DNA of 64,000 nucleotides from Algoriphagus zhangzhouensis (GCF_900148515.1 NZ_FRXN01000005.1:317186-381185); one strand, 5' to 3'; shown: positions 17,972 to 27,782, counted from the first letter of the stretch. Numbers and translations are program-made. The notes: generated by a model not told the origin, from the letters alone.

Positions 17972-18473
17972 AGATAGGGGCTGGTGGGTGTTAAGGTTTA
18001 ATCCTAATTGGTAAAATTAGAGAACAATCTGATTTTTTAAATTACAAATTTTACAAGACTAAATAGAATTATTAAAATGCTTTTTACTGTATTTGTTTGG
18101 AGAGTTGGCTTATGAGATTCTAATAATGGGCTAAAGCTCTCTTTTTGAGTTGCTTTTGGGTAAAAATCCAATCAAAATTTGAATAATCATTCAATTGTGG
18201 AGGATTTGTATTTTTTCAAATCAAAAAGTTTAGGATTTATATACAAGTTTTCTTAAACTAGAATTCAACTTTTGTTAACACTCCTGCCAATATTAAGTCG
18301 TGTTAATTGAAGAAATGATTGAATAGACCCTGTTTAGGCCGATTTTTCGGTGCTTAACCTTAAATTAATTCACTTTTTCGTAAAGTCTTTTTAACTCTTT
18401 AGGAACAGTGAAAGTATAGCTTTGGTAAAAATTTTTAACAAAAAACAATTCTATTTCAAAACTTCTACTTCAA
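17972..18473. other. Divergent regulatory spacer, about 500 bases
   Basis: This AT-rich spacer lies between the leftward response regulator and the rightward SusC-like gene. I find no reading frame worth calling. A -7-like element is at 18417-18424, and TTGTTAACACTCC at 18272-18284 matches 10 of 13 bases of the repeat upstream of the phytase gene. The length suggests regulatory sites for both sides. Confidence 0.5.
18417..18424 (+). promoter_or_regulatory. TAnnTTTG -7 promoter element of SusC/SusD operon
   Basis: TAGCTTTG matches the Bacteroidota -7 consensus exactly and would give a leader of roughly 45 bases before ATG 18474. A -33 TTTG at the standard distance is not obvious, so this is a moderate call. 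Confidence 0.4.
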
Positions 18474-21400
18474 ATGACTGCTAAAACAAGGATTTGGCAA
18501 GGAATGATGGTAGCCTGTCTACTGTTCGTTCTTAATTTTTCCTACGCCCAACAAGTCCGGGTAACAGGAATCGTGACAGATGCAAATAATGAGCCCATGC
18601 CAGGGGCTACGGTAATGGTAAAAGGCACCACTCGTGGTACTGTAACAGGTATCGATGGTGACTATTCCATTGAAGCTTCACCTTCAGATGTATTGATTTT
18701 TTCTTTTGTTGGGTTCGAAACAACTGAAAGAACAGTAGGGAACGCAACTAAAATAGACGTAAGCCTTTCTGAAGGTCTTGCCCTAAATGAGGTTGTTGTA
18801 ACTGCCTTGGGTGTGGAAAGAGAAACTAAAGCCTTGGGGTACTCAGTTCAGGAGGTAGATGGTGATCGATTCACTGAAGCTCGTGAAACCAACGTGATCA
18901 ATTCATTGAGTGGGAGAGTAGCAGGTGTTCAGATTACTAATAGTTCTTCAGGTTTGGGCGGTTCTAGTAGAGTGACCATTCGTGGGGAATCCTCTTTGAA
19001 TATCAATGCCAACCAACCGCTTTTCGTAGTGGATGGTGTGCCTATTTCAAATAATGTGATTGGCTCCTCAGGTTCTGGTAACCAAGAAGTGGATTATGGT
19101 AATGCTGCTGGTGAAATTAACCCGGATGATATCGCTTCCATGACTGTATTGAAAGGTCCAGCTGCTGCCGCACTTTATGGGTCAAGAGCTGCAAATGGTG
19201 CGATCTTGATTACTACCAAATCTGGAAAAGGTAAAAAAGGTTTGGGAGTGACAATCAACTCCAATACAACCTTTGACAATCCTTTGAGATTGCCACAGTG
19301 GCAAAACAAATATGGACAGGGTAACAACGGCCAATTTGAGTTTGTGGATGGAGCTGGTTCTGGTATTGCGGATGGTGTGGATGAAAGCTGGGGTCCTGCT
19401 TTGGATGCTGGATTGATGATCCCTCAATTTGATTCTCCAAGAAACGTAGATGGATATAGAGGTGGTGATTTGAATGCTCCTGCAGGAAGTACTATTACAG
19501 CAACTCCTTGGGTGCCTCAACCAAACAATATCAGTGATTTCTTTGAGACTGGCGTAACGCTTTCAAATAACGTTTCCATTGCTGGTTCTAATGAAAATGC
19601 CAATATCCGTCTATCTTGGACGAATTTGGATCAGAAAGGTATTGTTCCAAATACTGACTTGAAGAGAAATACACTTGCCTTGAATGGTGGTATCAATGTA
19701 ACTGATAAGTTGTCTATTAACACTGCGGTAAACTATCAAAGAACCAATAGTGGAAACAGACCTAATATTTCCTATGGTACGGAAAACTTGATGTATTTGT
19801 GGATTTGGTATGGTAGACAATTGAATACTGGAAACCTTAGAGACTATTGGATGAGGGGTTTGGAAGGGGTTCAGCAGTTCAACTACAACTACAACTACCA
19901 TGACAACCCGTATTTCAACGTATATGAAAATACCAATGGTCAGGCGAAAGATAGAATCTTCGGAAACGTATCAGCGACATACAAGTTCACAGATAAGCTA
20001 AGCTTGATGTTGAGAACTGGATTGGATACTTACAATGAATTGAGAGATAGAAAAAGAGCATTCTCTACTCAAAGATTCCCTAAGGGTAACTACAGAGAGG
20101 ATAATGTGTTCTTCACTGAGCAAAACTCAGATTTCTTGTTGACTTATTCTGAGCATACCAAGCCAGTATGGTCTTATAGTATCGCAGTAGGTGGAAACCA
20201 AATGAGACAGGAAAATAGATACCTGCAGACCGTAGCGCCTCAGTTGTTGATCCCTGGAATCTATAACTTCACTAACACAGCGGTAAACCTTCAAGTTAAC
20301 CAGTACAATTCTGAAAAGAGAATTAACTCTTTATATGGATTTGGTCAGATTGGTTACAAAAACATCTTGTTCTTGGACGTAACAGGTAGAAATGACTGGT
20401 CTTCAACTTTGCCAGTGGGTAACAACAGCTACTTCTACCCATCTGCTACGATGAGTGCAGTGATCTCTGACATGGTGAAAATGCCAAGCTTCATTTCATT
20501 CTTGAAAGTGAGAGCAGCCTATGCTGAAGTTGGTAATGATACCAATCCATATGCCTTGACTAACGTGTTTAACTCAGGAACTGCTTGGGGATCTGTTCAG
20601 ACAAAATCTGAATCAAGTACTCTTTCTAATGCGACTTTGAAGCCTGAAAAAACTGGTTCTTTCGAAACAGGTTTTGACTTGAGATTCCATGATGACAGAT
20701 ATGGTTTGGATTTCACCTATTTCGATAACAGAACCAGAAACCAAATTCTTCCAATCACTTTGGATATTGCGACAGGTTATTCTTCTAGAATCATCAACGC
20801 TGGTGAGGTTCAAAACAAAGGTATCGAAGTGATGTTTAGAGGTGCTCCAGTAGTGAATGCTGATGGATTCAACTGGAATTTCATGGCTAACTTCACCAGA
20901 ACTAGAGGTTATGTATTGGAATTGACGGAAGGTCTAGATACATACACTCTAATCGGTAGAAACGGCGCAAATATTCAAGCGAGAGTCGGAGAAAGAATGG
21001 GTAATATCTACGGTGTAGGTTTCGCGAGAGTGGAAGATCCTTCTTCTGAATATTACGGTCAAATCATCCACAACACCACTGGGACTCCACTTCGTGATTC
21101 TGAATTGAAGCCTCAGGGTAACTATAACCCAGACTGGATGCTTGGATTGCAAAACAACTTTAGCTACAAAGGTCTTTCTTTAGGTTTCTTATTTGATTTC
21201 AGATATGGTGGAATCGTAGTGTCCAGAACCAAAACAATCGGATCTACATCTGGTCAGTTGGAAGAGACTTTGTATGGTCGTGAAAATGGATATGATCTTG
21301 AAGTTGAAGGAAATGGTATCATCAGCCCAGGTGTGGTAGAAAATGCTGACGGAACTTATTCCCCTAATACTTTCAAAGTATCTTCTAGAAACTGGCATAA

Positions 21401-21689
21401 CCGCTACTACGAAAGAAACAACGTAGAGGCAGCCAAATATGACGCAACTTTCTTGAAGTTGAGAGAAGTAACTATCGGGTATACTATTCCAAGATCAGTT
21501 TTAGGAAATCTTCCTATCCAAAGTGTTAAGCTTTCACTAGTAGGTAGAAACTTGGCTCTATGGACTGAAAACCCACATTTCGACCCTGAAACCATGGCTA
21601 TGAGTGGTGGTTCTTTGATTCCTGGTGTGGAAGATATGGCTTTGCCATCTACCCGAAGTGTAGGATTTAACTTAAATGTGAAATTCTAA
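18474..21689 (+). CDS. SusC/RagA-family TonB-linked outer membrane transporter
   Basis: This 1071-residue protein has a signal peptide and a carboxypeptidase-regulatory-like domain (TGIVTDANNEPMPGATVMVK). A TonB-box-like segment (ALNEVVVTALG) precedes the plug (VNSLSGRVAGV-like region, RVTIRGESSLNINANQPLFV, DGVPI, ALYGSRAANGAILITTKSG). The C-terminal barrel ends RSVGFNLNVKF. This is the SusC class, which forms a lidded importer with the SusD-like lipoprotein encoded 27 bases downstream. Most SusC/SusD pairs import oligosaccharides, but the following genes encode a phosphodiesterase/phosphatase-type enzyme and a metallophosphoesterase, so a phosphorylated substrate is the better inference here. 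Confidence 0.93.
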   Translation: MTAKTRIWQGMMVACLLFVLNFSYAQQVRVTGIVTDANNEPMPGATVMVKGTTRGTVTGIDGDYSIEASPSDVLIFSFVGFETTERTVGNATKIDVSLSEGLALNEVVVTALGVERETKALGYSVQEVDGDRFTEARETNVINSLSGRVAGVQITNSSSGLGGSSRVTIRGESSLNINANQPLFVVDGVPISNNVIGSSGSGNQEVDYGNAAGEINPDDIASMTVLKGPAAAALYGSRAANGAILITTKSGKGKKGLGVTINSNTTFDNPLRLPQWQNKYGQGNNGQFEFVDGAGSGIADGVDESWGPALDAGLMIPQFDSPRNVDGYRGGDLNAPAGSTITATPWVPQPNNISDFFETGVTLSNNVSIAGSNENANIRLSWTNLDQKGIVPNTDLKRNTLALNGGINVTDKLSINTAVNYQRTNSGNRPNISYGTENLMYLWIWYGRQLNTGNLRDYWMRGLEGVQQFNYNYNYHDNPYFNVYENTNGQAKDRIFGNVSATYKFTDKLSLMLRTGLDTYNELRDRKRAFSTQRFPKGNYREDNVFFTEQNSDFLLTYSEHTKPVWSYSIAVGGNQMRQENRYLQTVAPQLLIPGIYNFTNTAVNLQVNQYNSEKRINSLYGFGQIGYKNILFLDVTGRNDWSSTLPVGNNSYFYPSATMSAVISDMVKMPSFISFLKVRAAYAEVGNDTNPYALTNVFNSGTAWGSVQTKSESSTLSNATLKPEKTGSFETGFDLRFHDDRYGLDFTYFDNRTRNQILPITLDIATGYSSRIINAGEVQNKGIEVMFRGAPVVNADGFNWNFMANFTRTRGYVLELTEGLDTYTLIGRNGANIQARVGERMGNIYGVGFARVEDPSSEYYGQIIHNTTGTPLRDSELKPQGNYNPDWMLGLQNNFSYKGLSLGFLFDFRYGGIVVSRTKTIGSTSGQLEETLYGRENGYDLEVEGNGIISPGVVENADGTYSPNTFKVSSRNWHNRYYERNNVEAAKYDATFLKLREVTIGYTIPRSVLGNLPIQSVKLSLVGRNLALWTENPHFDPETMAMSGGSLIPGVEDMALPSTRSVGFNLNVKF

Positions 21690-21716
21690 TCTGAATCAGC
21701 TAAAAAGACAATAATC

Positions 21717-23267
21717 ATGAAATTCAATACAAAATATATTTCTGCTTTTTCTCTTGCTTTAGCATTGGGATTGAGCTCTTGTGATAAGGATTTTGAGGAA
21801 ATCAATATGAACCCTAACAGTCCTGAGACTGTATCCTCTGATCTTTTGTTGCCAAATATCATTCGATCCACTACCAATGAAATCGCTGGAAGTGCTTGGG
21901 GAACTGGAAACATTGTCATGCAGATGACTGCCAAAATCCAGTTTACCAGTGAAGATAGATATAACTGGGGACCATCTGGTGACCCTTATAATAACTTCTA
22001 TAACTCCATGAGAGATCTAAATAATGTGATTTTGATCTCTGGAGAAGCTAATCAGCAAAACTATGTTGGGATAGCTAAAATCATCAGAGCAAACTTGTTC
22101 TCTTATATGTCTGATGCGTATGGAGATATTCCTTACTCTGAAGCTATTCAAGCAAAAGAAGGAGTGAACTATCCGAAATTCGATACTCAGGAGTCCATTT
22201 ATGCTAGTATTTTGAGTGAACTTGCTGAGGCTAACACCCTATTGGGTAGTACCTCTGAGCAAGTGAGTGGAGATATTCTTTTCAATGGTGATATCGAAAG
22301 ATGGAAGATGTTCGCAAACTCATTAAGACTAAGAATCTTGATGAGATTGTCAGATAGACAAGATCCTTCTTCAGCTATGCAGGCTATTTTGGATAATCCT
22401 TCTCAGTCTCCAATCTTCACTGGTATCGAAGATCAAGCAGCTTTGCAATATTTGCAAGATGTTCCAAATCAGCATCCATTGTATACCACTCGTTCTGGAT
22501 CATTTGATGAATACAGATTGAGTGAAAAGATGGAAGGTGTTTTGAAAGATTTGGATGATCCTAGATTGTATGCTTATGCACAACCAACCAATGATTCCGG
22601 TGCTGGAATCATCGGTGAACTAGATGATTATCAAGGCGTACCTAACGGACTTGCAGATGAGGAAGCTTTAGCTTATTCTCCATCTGGAGATCCTGCAAAA
22701 GGTGGATCTAACTTTATCTCAAGAGTAGGTTTGTTGTGGTCATGTTCTGCATGTACTTCTCTTGCAAATCCTACCGGTGCTCAGGCGATGTTGATGAGCT
22801 ATGCAGAATTGCAATTCGTTTTGGCTGAAGCTAGAGAACGAGGTTTCATCACTACAGGAACTGCAGAAGAGTATTATATGAATGGTATCAAGGCTTCTTT
22901 TGCATACTATAAAGAGAGATATGAAATGATCAACCTTCCTCAGATTGCTGAGAAATTGGATGTGGCTGATTCTTACTTTACTCAAGCAGATGTAGCTTAT
23001 ACAGGTACTACTGATGAGAAGCTTTCTAAAATCGGAACTCAGAAGTGGTTGGCATTATTCTTCACAGGTTTGGAAGGATGGTATGATTGGAGAAGAACAA
23101 ATTATCCAGAAATTTTGCCTGGACCAGCAGCCTATATCAGCTCTGTTCCGGTAAGATATATGTATCCTACTAGTGTGCAGGCGCTGAATAAGCAAAACTA
23201 CTTGGATGCGATTGCTCGTCAAGGAGAAGACGCTATCACCACCAAAGTTTGGTGGGATGTAGATTAA
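21717..23267 (+). CDS. SusD/RagB-family nutrient-binding outer membrane lipoprotein
   Basis: This 516-residue protein has a lipoprotein signal with Cys22 (LGLSSCDKDFEEIN) and the SusD-like helical core (YMSDAYGDIPYSEA, MLMSYAELQFVLAEARERG, LALFFTGLEGWYDWRRTNYP). The DAYGDIPYSEA and EGWYDWRRT stretches are typical of this family's TPR scaffold. It forms the surface lid of the SusC transporter encoded just upstream and gives the pair its ligand specificity. A hairpin terminator at 23295-23330 probably reduces transcription into the phosphatase genes that follow. Confidence 0.93.
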   Translation: MKFNTKYISAFSLALALGLSSCDKDFEEINMNPNSPETVSSDLLLPNIIRSTTNEIAGSAWGTGNIVMQMTAKIQFTSEDRYNWGPSGDPYNNFYNSMRDLNNVILISGEANQQNYVGIAKIIRANLFSYMSDAYGDIPYSEAIQAKEGVNYPKFDTQESIYASILSELAEANTLLGSTSEQVSGDILFNGDIERWKMFANSLRLRILMRLSDRQDPSSAMQAILDNPSQSPIFTGIEDQAALQYLQDVPNQHPLYTTRSGSFDEYRLSEKMEGVLKDLDDPRLYAYAQPTNDSGAGIIGELDDYQGVPNGLADEEALAYSPSGDPAKGGSNFISRVGLLWSCSACTSLANPTGAQAMLMSYAELQFVLAEARERGFITTGTAEEYYMNGIKASFAYYKERYEMINLPQIAEKLDVADSYFTQADVAYTGTTDEKLSKIGTQKWLALFFTGLEGWYDWRRTNYPEILPGPAAYISSVPVRYMYPTSVQALNKQNYLDAIARQGEDAITTKVWWDVD

Positions 23268-23294
23268 TATCGATAACACCACCTTAAATCAATT

Positions 23295-23330
23295 GAATCC
23301 TGCAAGACCTCTGTTTTGCAGGATTCTTTC
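23295..23330 (+). terminator. Hairpin terminator/attenuator after SusD-like gene
   Basis: A perfect 11-bp stem (GAATCCTGCAA at 23295-23305 with its complement at 23316-23326) is followed by a short T-rich run (TTTCT). The weak T tract would allow partial read-through into the downstream phosphatase pair. Confidence 0.65.
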
Positions 23331-23341
23331 TAATGACTCAA

Positions 23342-24427
23342 ATGAAAAAGATTTATTTAATACTCACTTTCTGTTTATTGGGACAATTGACTTGGGCCCA
23401 AAATGATTACAAAACCGAAAACGTTATCCTTATCACCTTGGATGGGATGAGATGGCAGGAGATATTCAAAGGAGCGGATTCTTTGATGGTAGATGATACT
23501 GGAATGATTCAGTCTCAGGGATCACTGCTCAATGATTTTTGGAATGTAGATCCTATAAAAAGAAGGGAAATGTTGATGCCTTTCTTTTGGAATACTATTG
23601 CTAAGCAAGGACAGCTTTATGGAAATCGTGCTTATGGGAATCAGGTAGATAATGCCAATAAAATGTGGTTCTCTTATCCTGGATACAATGAAGTGCTTTC
23701 TGGATTCGCAGATGACGAAAGGATTGATTCCAATGACAAAATCAATAATCCGAATAAAACTCTTTTGGAATACCTGAATCAGAATGATGCCTACAAAGGA
23801 AAAGTGATGGCATTCGGTTCTTGGGATGTGTTCCCTTACATTATCAATGAGGAAAGAAGTGGTGTTCCCGTAAATGCCGGGTTTGATTTGGCTGAAGGAG
23901 ATGATTTAACGGAGGTAGAAAAGACCATCAACAGTCTACAGCAAGAGATCAGAGGACCATGGGGAGGAGTGAGATTGGATCCATTTACGCATCATTATGC
24001 TTTGGAAGCTATTAAAAAGTATCAGCCAAAGGTCTTATATATCTCTTATGGCGAAACAGACGATTGGGCTCATGGCAACAAGTATGACCAGTACATTTGG
24101 TCAGCAAAGCAAACAGACGCTTTTATCAAAGAGATTTGGGAAACCGTTCAGTCCATGACTCAATACAAGGATAAAACAACGATGATCATCACTACTGACC
24201 ATGGTAGAGGAGTTACTAAAAGAACTTGGAGAGGTCACGGAGATGAAGTACCTGAAGCAGGTGAAATTTGGATCGCAGCAATGGGACCTGATACTCCAGC
24301 AACCGGAGAGATGAAAGTTCAAGGGCAATGGCATTCAGCGATGATTGCAAGAACTATCTTCCAATTGCTTGGTATGGAATATCCTGATGCGAAAGCTGAA
24401 AAGGTGATTCAAGAAATGATCAAATGA
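23342..24427 (+). CDS. Secreted alkaline-phosphatase-superfamily enzyme (phosphodiesterase/phosphatase type)
   Basis: This protein has about 361 residues from ATG 23342 (signal MKKIYLILTFCLLGQLTWAQ); a frame extension to 23333 adds three residues. The alkaline phosphatase/sulfatase/nucleotide-pyrophosphatase superfamily metal sites are visible in order: VILITLDGMRWQE (first Asp), GETDDWAHG (Asp and His), TTDHGRG (Asp-His) and a C-terminal His in QGQWHSAMIART. It therefore binds two metals and hydrolyses a phospho- or sulfo-ester; the exact substrate class cannot be fixed by eye. It overlaps the next metallophosphoesterase gene by four bases (ATGA) and follows the SusC/SusD genes, forming one functional unit. 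Confidence 0.82.
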   Translation: MKKIYLILTFCLLGQLTWAQNDYKTENVILITLDGMRWQEIFKGADSLMVDDTGMIQSQGSLLNDFWNVDPIKRREMLMPFFWNTIAKQGQLYGNRAYGNQVDNANKMWFSYPGYNEVLSGFADDERIDSNDKINNPNKTLLEYLNQNDAYKGKVMAFGSWDVFPYIINEERSGVPVNAGFDLAEGDDLTEVEKTINSLQQEIRGPWGGVRLDPFTHHYALEAIKKYQPKVLYISYGETDDWAHGNKYDQYIWSAKQTDAFIKEIWETVQSMTQYKDKTTMIITTDHGRGVTKRTWRGHGDEVPEAGEIWIAAMGPDTPATGEMKVQGQWHSAMIARTIFQLLGMEYPDAKAEKVIQEMIK

Positions 24428-26067
24428 AAAAGTATTCTTTATTCTTTCTGATTTTGGTTGCTTTTGCATGCAGTCAAGAAGAAAAATCTGCCTCTCCAAG
24501 TTATGGGGAGGCATTTTTTTCGAATAACGAGTTTAATGCATTGTGGGCAGACCTTTCAAAATTCTCAGTGGCAGCATCTCCTTTGGAATTGAATTGGGAA
24601 TTTTTGGGAATGGATTCTATCCCGGGAATTGATCGGGAGCTCCCTGAAAATCTTAACGGAGTTCCTGTTGATTTGCCTCATAGATTGGGGAATGCCAACC
24701 ACTCTTTTTGGTACAAAACAAAGGTTACTTTGGGACATGGATTCTTAAATGTCCATGCCGATGATGGAGCTCAACTGTGGGTGAATGGCAAAAGAGCCAG
24801 ACGATCTCCTTTGGGAGAATTTTTCGAGATTTCTCAAACAGGAGAATTGGAATTGGTAGTGAGAGTCGTTAATAATGCCATGGCTGGTGGTCTTCGGGGA
24901 CTTTATTGGTTGAATCAATCTGATTTTTTAGACTGGAAGGACCGGGTAGCTCAGGCCCAGGATTCTTTGCTTTCTCTTAGAAAAAATGAATTATTTTTGG
25001 GTAAAAAAGAGGAGGATTTGGATTCTTATCCAATTCTATTTTCAAGTCCGGTTTTGATTTTGGGAACTGATGGAAGCTATTATTTAAGATGGATCAGTGA
25101 AAAGCCAGGAGTAGCTATTTTGGATTTTGGAAAAGGGGAAAAAGTGGAGATAGAGTCAAAGGATGGGGTTTTTACCTACGAAATGAAAGAGCCTAGCCTC
25201 TTCTTTACTTTAAGACAAGAAGATTCCAATTTGGGTGATTTTATTTTTCAGATTCCTCAAGAAGAAGAGAGTCTTAAACTGGCTGTTTGGGGTGATTCTC
25301 AAGGAGGCTGGGATACCTTTCTGAATTTTTCTAAAGATATCGCCAATGAAGGGGTCGATTATTCGATTGGCTTGGGTGATTTGGTCAATGATGGTTCTGA
25401 AGAATGGGCTTATGAACGCTTCCTAGAATCAGCCTCGAATATGAATACTATTCAGATTCCCGTGCCTGGAAATCATGATTACGATGGCTATTACGAAGAT
25501 TTGTTTCCAAAAGCATTAAAAAGTAAAATTTTCAGGGAGAATGAATTGACTTATGGGGTGAATTATGTTGGTCCAATGGCATTGATGCGAGTGGATCCCA
25601 ATACATTTTTTCCCGTTTCCCTACCCGAAGGTTCAGAACAGTTCAATTGGTTTCAATCAGTCATCAATTCTCCAGAGTGGAAGGAAAAACCATGGAAAAT
25701 CATTGCTTTGCATCAACCTCCCTATTCTCAGGGTTGGCCTGGATATAAGGGTGAGCAAAGCATTCGCGATCTATTGGAGCCTTATTTCCACCAAGGATTG
25801 ATTGATGTGGTGATGGCTGGGCATACCCATGATTATGAGAGACTGAGTCAGGAATTTTCTGGGAATAAGGTTCAGTTCTTCATTTTTGGAGGAGCAGGAG
25901 GTGGATTAGAACCAAAAGGAGAAGATTCCCCTGAACCTCAAATGGATGAATTAATCAAAGAACATCATGTGGGGATTTTGAATCTGAATTCAACTGAATT
26001 GAAGCTTTCTGTCATGGGTAAAAAGGGAGAAATCCTAGATTCATATTCTGTGTCTAAGTCTCAATAA
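24424..26067 (+). CDS. Metallophosphoesterase lipoprotein (purple-acid-phosphatase-like)
   Basis: This 547-residue protein has a lipoprotein signal with Cys16 (LVAFACSQEE). Residues about 20-190 form a beta-rich module with a PA14/carbohydrate-binding look (FWYKTKVTLGHGFLNVHADD, LWVNGKRA). The metallophosphoesterase domain from about residue 285 is complete: LAVWGDSQGGW, GLGDLVNDG, PVPGNHDYDGY, ALHQPPYS and MAGHTHDYERL. The GNHD and GHTH motifs make it a credible active phosphoesterase, unlike the GNG-bearing relative at 9072-10808. The ATGA overlap with the upstream phosphatase gene implies coupled translation. It is the end of the phosphoester region. Confidence 0.87.
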   Translation: MKKYSLFFLILVAFACSQEEKSASPSYGEAFFSNNEFNALWADLSKFSVAASPLELNWEFLGMDSIPGIDRELPENLNGVPVDLPHRLGNANHSFWYKTKVTLGHGFLNVHADDGAQLWVNGKRARRSPLGEFFEISQTGELELVVRVVNNAMAGGLRGLYWLNQSDFLDWKDRVAQAQDSLLSLRKNELFLGKKEEDLDSYPILFSSPVLILGTDGSYYLRWISEKPGVAILDFGKGEKVEIESKDGVFTYEMKEPSLFFTLRQEDSNLGDFIFQIPQEEESLKLAVWGDSQGGWDTFLNFSKDIANEGVDYSIGLGDLVNDGSEEWAYERFLESASNMNTIQIPVPGNHDYDGYYEDLFPKALKSKIFRENELTYGVNYVGPMALMRVDPNTFFPVSLPEGSEQFNWFQSVINSPEWKEKPWKIIALHQPPYSQGWPGYKGEQSIRDLLEPYFHQGLIDVVMAGHTHDYERLSQEFSGNKVQFFIFGGAGGGLEPKGEDSPEPQMDELIKEHHVGILNLNSTELKLSVMGKKGEILDSYSVSKSQ

Positions 26068-26229
26068 ATTGATTTATAGTATTTTGTAAATGAATTGCTA
26101 CCTGGTTCTAATTGGGTGGCAATTTTTTTAATCTTTTTTCAATTTCCCATAGGGGTAAGCTTCTCTTGAGTTGTCATATTCTAAAAAGAATGCAAAGTCT
26201 TATCTTGTGGGAAAGAATTCTGTTTTTCC

Positions 26230-26811
26230 ATGCAAGGCCAGAAACCAGCCGACTTTTCAGAAATCCAAAAAGGAGATATGCAGGCATTTGAGCGGGTGTT
26301 CAAAGAGCACTATGACGGATTATGCCGTTTTGCGAATTCTTATTTGCTGGACGTTGATGAGGCAGAGGAGGTGGTTCAGGGGACTTTTATTGGCTTTTGG
26401 GAGAAAAGAGAAAACCTTCAAATTGAGACTTCTCTGAAAGCTTACCTGTATCGTAGTGTGAGAAATTCTTGCCTCAATGAAATCAAAAGGCAAAAAGTTC
26501 GTCAGGTTCATGCTCAGGCTGTCCTTCAGGAAGAGGTTCAGGTGGCTGAAGCTTCGGATCATGATGCACTTAAAATGGAACTGGAAGATCGGATTCATCA
26601 TGCTATCCAAAAACTTCCAGAGCAGTGCAGGTTGATTTTCAAGATGAGTCGATTTGAAGAATTGAAATACCAAGAAATAGCGGATCAACTAGGATTGTCC
26701 ATCAAAACGGTGGAAAATCAGATAGGCAAGGCCTTGAAAGTGCTAAGAGAACAATTGAAAGATTATTTACCGATGATCATTGTCCTGATGAAAGGATTTC
26801 TAGATCTATGA
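26230..26811 (+). CDS. ECF RNA polymerase sigma factor (FecI-like)
   Basis: This 193-residue protein has ECF sigma region 2 (FKEHYDGLCRFANSYLLDVD, EEVVQGTFIGFWEKR, AYLYRSVRNSCLNEIKRQK) and region 4 (LPEQCRLIFKMSRFEELKYQ, EIADQLGLSIKTVENQIGKA). Region 2 binds the -10 and core polymerase, region 4 the -35. The stop overlaps the start of the FecR-like gene by four bases (ATGA), the usual arrangement for a sigma/anti-sigma pair. In the classic FecI/FecR circuit an outer-membrane TonB receptor starts the signal; here the third gene is a different kind of STN-domain protein. Confidence 0.92.
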   Translation: MQGQKPADFSEIQKGDMQAFERVFKEHYDGLCRFANSYLLDVDEAEEVVQGTFIGFWEKRENLQIETSLKAYLYRSVRNSCLNEIKRQKVRQVHAQAVLQEEVQVAEASDHDALKMELEDRIHHAIQKLPEQCRLIFKMSRFEELKYQEIADQLGLSIKTVENQIGKALKVLREQLKDYLPMIIVLMKGFLDL

Positions 26812-27782
26812 GCGAACAAGAAAAAGAACATATAGAAGATCTGATCGGGAAATATATTCTCAATGAAGCTACTCAGCAAGAGAAAGCTGAGGTGGAGGCA
26901 TGGGCCCAGCTCAATTCAGAAAATGAGAAGTACCTGAAAGATTCTCAATTGATTTTTGAGAAATCTCAGATACCGTCTTCTCCAAAATTCAATGCAGATA
27001 AGGCTTGGGAAAAAGTACATCCTCAGCTAGATATTCCAGGGAAAAGGCATGTTTTCATGCAGCCTTTCTGGAGAGTTGCTGCTGGATTGGTATTGATAGC
27101 TTCATTGGCCTATATTTTTTACACCCAGCTTAATTTTGTAGAGGAGCAGGTATTCATCAGTCAAAATGAGGTTGTGACCCAAATCTTTGAAGAGGAAGCT
27201 GAAGTGACATTGAATAAAGATTCTGAGGTAAAAGTGGCTTTCAACTCCAGAAAGAAAACAGGAGTCATTGACCTAAAAGGAGAGGCGACAATCAGTATAT
27301 CTGAGGATAAAAAAGCCTCTTGGTTAGTTGAGGCTGGCGAATTGAAAATCCTAGATATCGGTACTGTTTTCCATGTCAGAGCTATTCCTGAGGAGGATCA
27401 TGTTGAAGTTTCAGTTTTTGAGGGATCTGTTCAGTTTTTTACCGATGAGCAGGAAGGTATTCTTTTGGAATCTGGTGAAAAAGGTCGCTTTGATAAGGCA
27501 ACTCAGCAATTTTTTAAAGATGAAGCCAATCCAAATGTGATAGCTTACAAAACAAGGATTTTCGAATTCGAGGATCTTCCTCTTCAAGAAGTTGTAGATC
27601 AACTCAATCAGGTTTATCAGCAAAGTATCAGATTAGAAGGTCCAATTGGTAATTGTCCAATCACCGTAAATTTTGAAAATGAAAGTTTGGAAACAGTACT
27701 TTCGATCATTACAGAGACAATGGGCTTGGATTTGGATGAGTCTGGCGATGAAATTGTTCTTTCTGGAGAAAGTTGTTTTTAA
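26808..27782 (+). CDS. FecR-family anti-sigma factor
   Basis: This 324-residue protein has an N-terminal cytoplasmic sigma-binding segment (DLIGKYILNEATQQEKAEVE), one membrane helix near residues 87-105 (FWRVAAGLVLIASLAYIFY) and a periplasmic FecR domain (VVTQIFEEEAEVTLNKDSEV, LKILDIGTVFHVRAIP, VEVSVFEGSVQF). The C-terminal DUF4974-like part (FEDLPLQEVVDQLNQVYQQS, ETVLSIITETMGLDL) normally contacts the STN domain of the outer-membrane partner. It is translationally coupled to the sigma gene and precedes the STN protein by 21 bases. Confidence 0.92.
   Translation: MSEQEKEHIEDLIGKYILNEATQQEKAEVEAWAQLNSENEKYLKDSQLIFEKSQIPSSPKFNADKAWEKVHPQLDIPGKRHVFMQPFWRVAAGLVLIASLAYIFYTQLNFVEEQVFISQNEVVTQIFEEEAEVTLNKDSEVKVAFNSRKKTGVIDLKGEATISISEDKKASWLVEAGELKILDIGTVFHVRAIPEEDHVEVSVFEGSVQFFTDEQEGILLESGEKGRFDKATQQFFKDEANPNVIAYKTRIFEFEDLPLQEVVDQLNQVYQQSIRLEGPIGNCPITVNFENESLETVLSIITETMGLDLDESGDEIVLSGESCF

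Noticed and set aside
26171..26437. Rightward frame of 88 codons overlapping the first ECF sigma gene
   Set aside because: The overlapping frame encodes an unmistakable ECF sigma factor; this one has no motif.
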